NCBI GenBank assembly: GCA_963277665.1
Contig: OY728159.1
Location: forward strand, 1,015,825,343-1,015,889,342
Direction of reading: 5' to 3'
From: Viscum album
Taxonomy: Eukaryota > Streptophyta > Magnoliopsida > Santalales > Viscaceae
Length of the DNA: 64,000 bases
Shown: positions 22,666-32,701 of the stretch, piece by piece
Layout: the number at the start of each line of letters is the position of its first letter
How positions within the stretch are numbered: position 1 is the first letter of the stretch
Program-made: the position numbers and the translations under genes
Notes under the pieces: generated by a model
Seen by the model: the letters and a program-made list of their open reading frames with translations, nothing else
Told to the model about the DNA's origin: nothing
The model's database searches: none

Positions 22666-23505
22666 TGAATCAGTGGCTATATCTGATCATCTCTATCACC
22701 TTAGGAAGAGTATACCTGTGTGAGCCGAGTCTTGACTTTCAATCATTATCTTTGATATGATTGACTTCCTTTCCTTTGTGGATTGGGTTGTGATATCCTG
22801 TGTGGATTGGTTGTGCTTTCTTGTGTGGACTAGTTCGAACTTGGGCTCGGATTTTGGATCCGAACTGGAATTGATGACTTAGGTATATGTATGGGCATAT
22901 ACCTAAGTAGAGTTGGTTGTTACTTCGTGATTGTATCATTCCTTTGTGGTTTATTCTTCGTGGATACTAGTAGACCTTCGGGGGTCTCGGGGTCCCTACT
23001 GAGTAGCGTATACTCACCCCTGCACGGGCTATGCCCGCACTATGTTGTGTTGGATGCAGACGATGGACAGCGCTGATCGAGGTAGGAGCTCATGGAGCTG
23101 GACGGTACCTGGAGGTGGATCACTGGACGAGACGTTCTCGGAGCGGACGCCTGGAACCAAGGAGCAGAGAAGACTATCTGTACCCACCCTTCAGGTGGGA
23201 TTTCCAGAGGACGGCTCAGACTTGCTGCTTTACTTTTCTACTGTTGTACTCTCTTTTCAGTTGTACTTTACTTTTAGTTTGGGTTTGTATACTGGCCCAT
23301 TTACTTTCCAGCAATTAATTTTGTGCTCAGTTTACTTAGTGTTTACTTCTGCTTGCATACTCTGTGGTGTTTTGTTTTCTTACATAAAGGTAATGTCTTC
23401 CCTTATATCGGGATTTACGCCTTTGGTGCTAGTCGCCAGCCCCTGGCCTATGGAAGGCGGGCTTGGGGTAGTCACGGCATGGGTCCCGAGGACAGGTCGT
23501 GACAA

Positions 23506-23518
23506 ATTGGTATCAAAG
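23506..23518 (+). other. Primer binding site of gag-only gypsy element
   Basis: TTGGTATCAAAGG follows the LTR end by one or two bases. This is the initiator-Met-tRNA type site and fixes the plus orientation. Confidence 0.8.
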
Positions 23519-23789
23519 GATTTCGGTTCTACCGCAGAACTCAGGACTATGATCGTTCTTCTATGTGAAGCAATAGTGTTAAGGGTATTGAGTGTGGTTA
23601 TCAGTCCAGGGAGTCCAGTGTTGGTGCGGCGGTCGACGTATCCATACACCAGGACCCTGACTTCTGATTTCCGACTCAGTACACGAAAACATTGATTGCA
23701 TGTGTGTTTCAAAAGTTTTCTTTGTGATTACTTTGTGTCATCTCACCAGGTATACTATATTGACCGTGGCGCACCTGTTTCTTTTCAGG

Positions 23790-24953
23790 ATGGCCCCACG
23801 ACTGCATCCAGCTAGGGTTATGAGCTTTGTGCGAGACGACAGCCCACCGAGCGATGAGGCCTCGGTGTAGGGCCCTATTATAGCGAAGGCACCGGTGGTA
23901 CCTCTACCCGTCGAGCCATCGATGCCACTAGCCCCAGCCGCTAAGAGTGCACGTCGCCTTAGTGCACTGCACGAGTTTCAGTGTCAGAGACCACCCAGGT
24001 TCCGCGGGGAGACGGACCCTCAGGCAGTCGAGGATTGGCTGGAGGGTGTAGTTCGAGTTTTCAGGTTAGTAGGGACACCAGCTGACCTCATGGTGATCCT
24101 TGCAGTGAGTCTCCTGCACGCAGCAGCAGGAAGATGGTGGAGCCTGATGCTCCAGGTGCATGACGAGGCATCTCTCCTTTGGACAGACTTTGAGAGCCTC
24201 TTCCGCTCAGAGTTCGTTCCAGCCACCCTCCATGCGGTGCGCATTCAGGAGCTACTACAGCTGCGGCAGGGCAGCATGACGGTAGCCCAGTACTCGGTGA
24301 GATTTACCGATCTCTCGTGTTATTCCATGGACATGGTACAGGACCCATTCTTCCAGGCCCAGACCTTCGAGCAGGTACTGAGGCATGAGATCAGGGCATC
24401 GATGATCTCCCTCAGCATTCTGACGTAGGCAGGAGTACTGGAGCGAGCCCTTCTCGTAGAGAGCTTTCTTGTTGAGCCTACACCAGTGGAGAGACCTACC
24501 GCAGGCTGGCATGTAGTTGAGTCTTCTGCAGCTGGCAGTCGACGGATGTCACAGGGGTCCAAGAGGACCAGACCATCAAGAGGACGACCTCAGGATACTG
24601 GCTCAGAGGTGCGGGGCACACACAGCAGAGCCAGTATAACGAGGAGCATACAGTGCTATGCATACGGCGGGCAGGGCCACATGGATCGTGACTGCCTGAC
24701 CCGCCATGTAGAGGAGCAGCAGACAATTGAGGGACCACCCAGGCAGAGGCAGAGGTTCGACCATGGCGGTCTGCAGGGAGCAGGCGGACGAGGCAGAGGA
24801 GCTGTCCGAGCAGCAGGTGGTGGGCGACGTTTTGAGGCTCTACCACCACCACCACCAGGAGGTCCACCCCAACCACAGGGAAGAGCACAGCTTCAGGTAG
24901 CTGAATCATACGATCATAGAGCTCCAGAAGCGGGTGGACAAGAGCGGGACTAG
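23790..24953 (+). pseudogene. Gypsy gag with two in-frame amber codons
   Basis: One frame runs from ATG 23790 to 24953 (about 387 codons), interrupted only by TAG at 23868 and TAG at 24426. The capsid region reads PPRFRGETDPQAVEDWLEG, AGRWWSLM, FESLFRSEFVP and LRQGSMTVAQYSVRF, the Retrotrans_gag pattern. A zinc knuckle at about 24650-24695 reads CYAYGGQGHMDRDC: the second Cys of CCHC is Tyr. The C-terminus is Gly/Arg/Pro-rich. Gag would form the virus-like particle. Both stops fit single C-to-T changes of CAG. No polymerase follows. Confidence 0.88.
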
Positions 24954-25082
24954 CTCCAGGCATGGAGGACTTTGTCCATAATGCTTCTATCTTCGTTGAC
25001 ATCGTTGTTTGCGTTGCTTTGTGTCTTTGTGCTTTGAGTTACAGTAATAAAAGACACTTGCTATAGTGACGTTTTCTTTCTT

Positions 25083-25337
25083 GTCTTATGTATGATAATA
25101 CTAAGAGGTTCTGGTTAAAAACCATTGACTTGACCCTTACATACGAGATTCATACTAGAGGAGACCTAGTGACCACACACTGATGCCAACAGTGTAACTC
25201 AACCCTTGGAGGTGAGAGTAATGGTTAGATCTCTTGGTAGCAGCGTCGAGGCATTACGACGTCATCCATGTCATGAATTACAATTGTTCATGTCAGGATT
25301 GACTGTATTAGGCAAGGAACGTGGTTCATCTAGTGAC
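25083..25337. other. Unassigned junction sequence
   Basis: Between the gag tail and the hairpin array. It shows open translation in one plus frame (residues such as HELQLFMSGLTVLGKE) but no domain I recognise. It may be the end of the gypsy relic or the interior of CACTA C. Confidence 0.3.
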
Positions 25338-25673
25338 CTTTCCCAACGGTTCACCAAAACCGTTGGGAAAAAGCATCAAAACACACCCTTTCCCAACGGT
25401 TTTGGTGAACCATTGGGAAAGGTCACTCTTTCCCAACGGTTCACCAAAACCGTTGGGAAAGGGCCTCAAAAACACACCCTTTCCCAACGGTTTTGGTAAA
25501 CCGTTGGGAAAGGTCACTCTTTCCCAACGGTTCACCAAAACCGTTGGGAAAGGGTGTGTTTTGAGGCCCTTTCCCAACGGTTTTGGTGAACCATTGGGAA
25601 ATGGTAGCTATGCCAACGGTTTTTACAAACCGTTGGTATAGAAGTGTTGGGAAAGATCATGTTTCCAGTAGTG
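25338..25673. mobile_element. Terminus of a third CACTA element (C), hairpin array
   Basis: Six units of TTTCCCAACGGTT...AACCGTTGGGAAA, each an imperfect hairpin, alternate in orientation every ~45 bases. They are followed by a diverged unit (CCAACGGTTTTTACAAACCGTTGG, split as two arms). The stretch ends GTTTCCAGTAGTG at 25673. Read on the minus strand the end is CACTACTGGAAAC, a CACTA terminus. The opposite terminus is not visible, so the element is truncated. The subterminal repeat differs from that of CACTA A and B. Confidence 0.75.
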
Positions 25674-26373
25674 TTTAGTAAAAAGAACTAGTGACATACT
25701 GAAAACTGAGCAAACACATTCGTATTGTTTTGATACTTTAGGAAAATGACTCATGAGTCATTTATGATGTGTAGGAATCAACCGCTTATCAATCTGACAC
25801 ACAGTGTGATCGGTGTGACTCCAAGTGTTCATTATCAGTTTAAAATTAACATTTTAGTTCAAAACGTGTGTCACTCGTTGGAAACCAAGTAAACATGCTC
25901 TGATTGCCTAGATAATTTAGGACAATGATTCATAAGTCATTCAGTCTCACATCAAACTGACAGACAATGTGACCGGTATGACTCAAAATGCGTGTTTCTA
26001 GTTTGAAATGATATTTTAGTAAAAAAACACAAGTGACGTACTGAAAACTGAGCAAACACATTCAAATTGTTTTGATACTACAGGACAATGATCCATAAGT
26101 AATTTGTGATGTGTGGGAATCAGTCGAATTTCAAACCAATACACAGTGTGACCGGTATAACTCCAATCGTGTCTTTATTTAAAATTGATATTAATTTTAG
26201 TAAAAAGAACAAGTAACATACTCAAAACCAAGTAAACACATTCAGATTGTTTTGATACTTTAGGATAACAATCCATAACTCATTTGTGACGTATATGAAT
26301 CAATCTCACCACAATGCAATGCACGATGTGACGGATATAACTCCAAGTGTGTCTTTTTATTTAAAATTGACAT
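25674..26373. repeat. Satellite-like tandem repeat, four monomers of ~179 bp
   Basis: Monomers start with TTTAGTAAAAAGAAC-like sequence at 25674, 25853, 26015 and 26196 (lengths 179, 162, 181 and 178). Shared landmarks in each are ACTGAGCAAACACATTC, TTTTGATACTTTAGGA, CATAAGTCATT, CACAGTGTGACCGGT and GACTCCAAGTGTG. Copies are moderately diverged. The length is typical of plant satellite monomers. CACTA C abuts the first monomer at TTTAGT. Confidence 0.88.
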
Positions 26374-26379
26374 TTTATT

Positions 26380-26732
26380 AATGTATTCTTTTGTATTGAT
26401 GTTTATTTTATTTCTTTATAATATTACTAACATAATATTTGTTTTCTTATATAGATGGATTCTTTTGCTCGGGTTGAGGTGATTTGTTTGGAAACTAATA
26501 CCATGAGGGTGACTTTTTTGAGAGGGGATCACGGGCGCCAAAGATGGTGAAACATTAATGTTTTTAAATGTTTGTGGATAGTAATTATAAATGTTATTAT
26601 ACAAAATATTATTTGAAATGTATATAGTAGTGTTTTTTTTGTATTCATGATGTAAAATTTATTTCAATTAAATTATATATTTTTCAGACAGGTTACAGGT
26701 ATTTGTTGCATTGTGTTGTTATACAAATAGCA
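26380..26732. repeat. AT-rich stretch with segment shared with 12700-12815
   Basis: The part around 26395-26505 aligns with 12700-12815: TGTTTATTTTATTTC...ATTACTAACATAA...TATAGATGGATTCTTTTGCTCGGGTTGAGGTGATTTG has a diverged equal there, including stop codons at the same positions. I cannot assign a function. It may be the older repeat into which the CACTA elements inserted. Confidence 0.55.
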
Positions 26733-26874
26733 CACTACACCAGGTTAGGCTTTTATTAGCGCTTTTTTTAGCGCTGATAAAGATGACACTCCTTTATCTG
26801 CACTGGCAACAATGCCTTTTTAGCATTGTTAAAAGCCTTTTTGCGCGTTGTTAAAAGGCATGTCTGTAGTAGTG
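26733..26874. mobile_element. 142 bp CACTA miniature element
   Basis: Left end CACTACACCAGGTTAGGC, right end (minus strand) CACTACTACAGACATGCC. The inside consists of TTAGCGC/GCGCTAA and GCATTGTTAAAAG short inverted repeats. It has no coding capacity. The ends and structure fit a CACTA-derived MITE. A clean 3 bp target duplication is not evident (GCA versus CAT). Confidence 0.72.
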
Positions 26875-26943
26875 CATAGATTCCATTTTCATGAACCATA
26901 CTCATGCATTCTATCAATTTAATACGAGGCTACATAAATCATT
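26875..26943. other. Short spacer before CACTA B
   Basis: About 69 bases without coding potential. It ends ATT, the target duplication of CACTA B. Confidence 0.5.
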
Positions 26944-27300
26944 CACTACTGGAATTAGAGGTATTTGCGACGGGCTATTTGCAACGGGATCCCATCGCAA
27001 ATAGGCTTTAGTGATGGGCCCCCGTCACAAATAGCTCGTTGCAGAAAACGGCGTCGAAAATATTATTTTTTTGCGACGGGCCCGTTGCAAATAATCCTCT
27101 GATTATATACATTATATATATAAATAAACCTTTTGTGACGGCCCGTCGCAACTAATCCTTCGATTATATACATTACATATATAAAAACCTTTTGCGACGG
27201 GCCTATCGCAAATACTATTAATAAAAATATATATTTAGATTATATGCGACGGGCTCCCGTCGCAAAAGGTCCCATCGCAAATACTAATTTTGGATGAAAC

Positions 27301-27727
27301 AATGTTTAGTGGATTGACGACTCCACTTTTGTCTGACGACTCATTTACTTGCAAATTTCTCTCACTCAAATAACAATGAAGAATCTTCTCGTAGATACGC
27401 ATATTCATTCTCGTGCATACGAGAATGTGTAAGCGTACCTCTGAGCAGATTCTTCATTGTGATTTCTGTGTGAGAAACTTGCAAGTAAATGATTCGTCGG
27501 ATGAAAGAGCCCCCTTTTCGTCGATGAATCATCTTCTTGCAACTGCCACCGCTTGAACACATTATGAAAAATGTGGTCCTACGAAGGCATATTCAAACTC
27601 ATGCATACGATGTTGGATATGCATACGTAGAAGCATACTTTTCATAATGTTTTGAGTCGGTGAAAGGTTAAAGGAGAAGAGTCATCGAGCAAAAGGAGTG
27701 TCGTCAATCCAATGGAAATTCTGCCAA
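27301..27727. repeat. Nested inverted repeat in CACTA B
   Basis: The outer arms TTTAGTGGATTGACGA (27305) and TCGTCAATCCAATGGAA (about 27702) are inverted copies. Inside, an imperfect hairpin with ~88-base arms spans 27325-27510. Its tip is CATTCTCGTGCATACGAGAATG (two 8-base arms), and its arms carry ACAATGAAGAATCTTCTC and its inverse. In CACTA A most of the inner right arm is deleted. Confidence 0.8.
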
Positions 27728-27729
27728 GT

Positions 27730-29095
27730 TATTACAAGTTATTACAATTTATTACAATTGATTTTCTTCCTAATTATTACTAATTGTTACCATTTCTTAC
27801 TAATTGTTACTGATTGTTATTAATTGTTACTATTTATTACTATTTTTTACTATTTTTTACTATTTATTACTATTTATTACTATATTTTACTATTTATTAC
27901 CATTTTTGCTATTTATTACTAATTATTACTAATTATTACTATTTATTACTATTTATTACTATTTATTACTATTTATTACTAATTATTACTATTTATTACT
28001 ATTTATTACTATTTATTACTTTTTATTACTTTTTATTACTATTTATTACTATTTATTACTATTTATTACTATTTATTACTATTTATTACTATTTATTACT
28101 ATTTATTACTATTTATTACTAATTATTACTAATTATTACTAATTATTACTAATTATTACTAATTATTACTAATTATTACTAATTATTACTAATTATTCCT
28201 AATTATTCCTAATTATTCCCAATTATTCCTAATCATTCCTATTTATTTCTATTTATTCCTATTTATTACTGTTTATTACTGTTTATTACTAATTATTACA
28301 ATTTATTACTATTTATTACTAATTATTACTAATTATTACTAATTATTACTAATTATTCCTATTTGTTTCTAATTATTCCTAATTATTACTAATAATTACT
28401 AATTATTCCTAATTATTACTAATAATTACTAATTATTCCTATTTATTTCTATTTATTCTTATTTATTCCTATTTATTCATATTTATTCCTATTTATTCCT
28501 ATTTATTCCTATTTATTCCTATTTATTCTTATTTATTCCTATTTATTCCTATTTATTACTATTTATTACTATTTATTACTATTTATTACTAATTATTACT
28601 AATTATTCCTACTTATTTCTAATTATTCCTATTTTTTCCTATTTTTTCCTATTTTTCCTATTTTTCCTATTTATTGCTATTTATTACTAATTATTCCTAT
28701 TTATTACTATTTATTCCAATTTATTACTAATTATTCCTATTTATTATTAATAATTCCAATTTATTCCTATTTATTCCTAATTATTCCTAATTATTTCTAA
28801 TTATTACTATTTAGTACTAATTACTACTATTTATTACTAATTATTCCTATTTATTACTATTTATTACTAATTATTCCTAATTATTACTATTTATTACTAA
28901 TTACTACTATTTATTACTAATTACTACTAATTATTCCTATTTATCGCTATTTATTACTATTTATTACTAATTATTCCTATTTATTCCTAATCATTCTTAT
29001 TTATTCCTAATTACTACCAATTACTACTAATTAGTACTAATTACCATCAATTACTACTAATTATTACTAATTATTACTAATTATTACTAAAATAT
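27730..29095. repeat. 10-bp-period minisatellite in CACTA B
   Basis: Tandem decamers such as TATTTATTAC, TAATTATTAC and TAATTATTCC run for about 1.35 kb with a near-constant 10-base period. Local blocks share the same variant, e.g. TATTTATTAC at 27840-28120. It is homologous to 19540-20276 in CACTA A and roughly twice as long. Confidence 0.93.
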
Positions 29096-29742
29096 AGATA
29101 AAAAACAATTTAAATCTAATTTAATTACAACTAATCAACAATAATTAAAATTAACATAAAAATAATTAAATAAATACTAAATTAAATAAAATATAAATAG
29201 CTTTAAACTTGATCTCATATTGATGTAAGCGCCTTCACAACTTGTCTGTAAAAAAAATTAACAGAGAGAAATTTTTTACTCTAAAATTCGAGTTTAGTGA
29301 GAGAGAGAGGAAGTGAGAAATGAGAGGAAGAAAAAAAACGGAGGGGGGTATATATAAGTTAGATTAGTTGCGACAGGTCTATTAGCGACGGGAATCCCGT
29401 CGCAAATACCTTGGACTGCAATAATTACGGGTGGTGGTTAAAAGGTTATTTGTGACGGGTGCCGTCGCAAAAAGTGACCTACCGACACACCTTTTGCGAC
29501 GGGACAACATCACGTCGCAAAAACTCATTTATCGTCGTCGGTATTTGCGACGGGGGACCCCCCTCCCCCCCGTCGCAAATAACATTCTCGCGCTTTGGCG
29601 TGCATCTCGCGCCAAAGCGCGCATTACCTTTTGCGATGAGACCCCAAATCTCGTCGCAAATAACCCCTAGGATGGACCAGTTGTGACGGGAATTAATCCC
29701 GCCGCAAATACCCCGTCGCAAAAGACTGTTTTTCCCGTATTG
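29096..29742. repeat. Right subterminal region of CACTA B
   Basis: AT-rich sequence with GAGAGAGAG near 29300, then from about 29350 to 29740 repeated GCGACGGG...CCCGTCGCAAA motifs in both orientations, including GCGACGGGGGACCCCCCTCC near 29546. The apparent open frames here come from these motifs. Confidence 0.8.
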
Positions 29743-29745
29743 ATT

Positions 29746-30687
29746 GAAAAAAAATGATTCCACTAACTTAAATAATTTTGAAGTGATGAACTTGGTATTA
29801 ATGAGAGAGGACCAACATTGCCCTTGTTAAACAATCAAAATTACAAACATATGATGATGACAAACAATAAATAAATATTTTATGTGTAATGATTGAATAT
29901 TACTAAATAGTATAAAAGTAATAGATATGAATAAGGCTACGAAATAAGTGATTAATATGTTTATTTTTATTATATGGGAGGTTGAAGCACTTTCGCAGAA
30001 ATCGAGGTAATGGTTTGGGTTTCTCGTCTCAATTTTCTGTTCATTGAGATATGTTCAATATTCATTGTTTATCCTCTTTTGTGTGACATATATACTTCAC
30101 CATGAACGTATGTTAACATATTTTTCATGAAATTCAAGAGATTTACAAATTCATATAAGGTTTTTTCTTTCAAGTGATTTTCATTAAATAGTTATCAAAG
30201 CCTTATGAGTTGTTTTTTTACTAATCTCACTTTTAAATCATGATAGTTTATGGCTATATTTCCATTGGCGCCACAAAAAAATTAGTTATTAGAGGAGGTT
30301 ATTTTTCCCATCACCAATGGGTATGACCCACTCTAAATTAATTAGCGGCAGTTATGAAAGACTGATATTAAACTGGTGGCTTATTCTAAGCAGCAGTGGT
30401 TGTTTGTAGGCACTAGTAAATTTGAAATTTAGCAGTGTTTTTTTATGGTGGGTATGACTCCCTCAAAATATGAAAAACATATTATAAAATAACAGCCACT
30501 GTTTTGGAAATTGTTGTTTGGAAAATGGTATTTTAATTGCCTAAAATATAGATTTATGTTTTGAAAAAACACAAGCAAGGGCTCAATTTTTTATTTTTAA
30601 AATAAAAAATCAAATGTCGTTTTAATAAATGCTGATACATATTAAAAAAACAAAAATATGACGCGGAAGAGGCACCTTTCTCCCCAC
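29746..30687. other. No gene seen; weak inverted motifs
   Basis: AT-rich stretch without coding signal. Between 30290 and 30500 there are motifs such as TTTAGCAGTG, GGCAGTTATGAAAG and GGTATGACCCAC that resemble the subterminal style of transposons and recall 47215-48070. I cannot define an element. It ends with CTCCCCAC, the hAT target duplication. Confidence 0.4.
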
Positions 30688-31328
30688 TAGACATGTCAAA
30701 AAATCCACAAATCCGCGGGCCGATCCATTAGCCCGTGGATTTATGTGGGTTAGGGCCTTGAAAATTTAGGTCCGCTAACATTCAGACCGCATTTGATCCA
30801 ACCCGCAAAACCCGCAGCCCGCGTGGACTAGCCCGCCGAGTGTCCGCGGGTCCCGTTTGACCCGCAATTATAAGTATTACAAAAAATTATTCTTGAAAAA
30901 TAAAACAAAACATTATAATATAATAAATTAACATGAGTGTGTGAAAAAAATAGTTTCAAGTTTTATAAAACCATACATAAATCATGGAAAAATTGACTCG
31001 TGTTAGATTTTAAACCTGACGGTAAGGTTGGTCGTGGGATAGATGGCGCTCATGTGGTTATTTGGAACATAATATAATTAATGTATTAAAAATTGATACA
31101 ATAATTATGAAAACGGATATACAAGACTACCATTTTGTTTATAATACAACGCTCTACTAATATTTTGATTTATGTATTTTAATTTTATTATTATTATTAT
31201 TATAATTATATATATATATATATTACTATGAGTTTTTAAAAGTAACTTAGAAAAAATTAATAAATAAGAAACAATAATAATAAATGTATAATAATATTAT
31301 GTATTAATATATTTGAATTGAAAATCCA

Positions 31329-32560
31329 AACATGTATTGATTTTAAAATTTTGATAATCAAGTCTCCAATACGAATTTTCAGTGTAAAATTTCAGTGCAA
31401 AATTTGAGTACTGATTTGCACTCGTAAGAGTAAAATTTCAATGCATAGAAAATATAATTTGATGATTTAAATTAGACATCTAAATGGAAATTTTAACTAT
31501 AATTTTTTAATGGAAATTTCCATTCATAGTTTCCGATGTAAATTTTCAGTGTAAATTTATGATGAAAATTTATAGTTTTTATTTATGTATCATTATATTT
31601 TTATTGTAGTTTTAAGTGGACGTTTTTAGTGGAAGTTTACTGTAAAAGTTTCTAATGAAAAATTTAAATGTAAATTTCCAATGAAAATTTACATTTTTCA
31701 TTTATATTTTAATGTGTCTGTACTGTAATTTTAATGAAAAAATCGAACTGCAGAAAACCTGTGAAAATTTGCACTAAGAATTTTCAGTGGTAGTTTACAT
31801 TGGAAAATTCAATAATAAAATTTGAGCATGCATTTATTTTAGAACTTTGTTAATCAAATTTTCAGTATAATTATAATAAAAGTCAAATGGAAATTTGTAT
31901 CATAAATTTAAGTGGAAATTTGAACTAAACTTTTCTATTGAAAATCTTTTCTAAAAGTTTTTCGTGCAAATTTTCAATGAAAATTTTCAGTTAAAATTTA
32001 CATTTTTAATATATGTATTAATATATTTTAGTTTTAGTTTTAATTTGTTGAAAAATTAAATTTTTTATTTATATTTTAATATATTTACATTGTGATTTTA
32101 TGTGAAAAATTAAAATGCCAATTTCCAGTGAAAATTCGCATCACAAAATTCCAATAGAAGTTTGCACTGAAAATTTCCATAGAAAATTTGCGGTTCAAAT
32201 TTTTAGTGTGAAATTAAATTATTTATTTATGAGTTAAAATATTTAAATTAAAAATTTAATCATGCATTTATCTTAGAATTTTGTTAATCAAATTTTCAGT
32301 ATAATTATAATTAAAAATAAGTTGAATTTAACACTAGAAATTTAAGTGGAGATTCCAATTAAATTTTCAATGGAAGTTTGTAGTAAACATTTTTTGTCAA
32401 AATTTTGCAATGAAAATTTCTAGTGAAAATTTAAATTTTTTATTTATGTATTAATATATTTTCACTATAATTTTAAGTAAAGATTTGAAGTGTAGATTTT
32501 CAGTGGAAATTTACACATGAAATTTCCAATATAAATTTGCACAAAAAAATTTCAATAGAA
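31329..32560. repeat. Degenerate repeats inside the hAT element
   Basis: The landmark CATGCATTTATNTTAGAA--TTTGTTAATCAAATTTTCAGTATAATTATAA occurs at 31827 and 32261 (434 apart), with a more diverged copy at 31331. Within each unit, short motifs of the AAATTTYCAGTGGAAATTT kind recur in both orientations. It is non-coding. Confidence 0.75.
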
Positions 32561-32645
32561 ATTTTCATATGTACATATAATAAATAATATATATTACATG
32601 TATATGTAATAAATATATTATATGTATTAAATAAATTTATATAAT

Positions 32646-32653
32646 ATATAATA

Positions 32654-32698
<45 letters not shown>
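32646..32698. repeat. (TA)n microsatellite in hAT element
   Basis: An uninterrupted run of about 26 TA dinucleotides. A shorter TA run lies at 31205-31222. Confidence 0.95.

Positions 32699-32701
<3 letters not shown>

Larger units (their letters stand above)
20277..23504 (+). mobile_element. 5' LTR of gag-only gypsy element (3228 bp)
   Basis: Starts TGTAAAGACCCGTAA right after the CACTA A minisatellite and ends CGTGACA immediately before the primer site. It is compositionally mosaic: AT-rich ends, a strongly GC-rich island (about 21190-21840), a ~166 bp tandem repeat, a ~39 bp tandem repeat, then an AT-richer tail. Apparent reading frames in the GC island are likely composition artefacts. 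Confidence 0.78.
20277..25082 (+). mobile_element. Gag-only Ty3/gypsy (Tekay/Del-like) element, truncated
   Basis: A long LTR (20277-23504) is followed by a primer site and a gag gene (23790-24953). No protease, RT, RNase H or integrase follows, and no second LTR is found. The LTR begins TGTAAAGACCCG and ends GGTCGTGACA, consistent with long-LTR Tekay/Del chromoviruses. The element sits inside the CACTA A minisatellite. Its right end is lost somewhere between 25000 and 25338, where CACTA C sequence starts. The right boundary is approximate. Confidence 0.75.
26944..29742. mobile_element. CACTA transposon B, non-autonomous, 2.8 kb
   Basis: Left end CACTACTGGAATTAGAGG. Right end on the minus strand is CAATACGGGAAAAACAG, degraded from CACTACGGG. 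The flanking ATT triplets at 26941-26943 and 29743-29745 match, as expected for the 3 bp CACTA target duplication. Both ends carry GCGACGGG/CCCGTCGC subterminal repeats (26944-27290 and about 29350-29740). The interior is a 430 bp inverted-repeat segment homologous to 19160-19560 of CACTA A, then a long decamer minisatellite. No transposase is present, so it is an internal-deletion relative of CACTA A. Confidence 0.9.

Noticed and set aside
25206..25641. Frames encoding repeated FPNGFGEPLGK-like peptides on both strands
   Set aside because: They are translations of the CACTA C hairpin array.
29431..29763. Overlapping frames on both strands near the right end of CACTA B
   Set aside because: They come from GCGACGGG/CCCGTCGC subterminal repeats; no protein similarity is seen.
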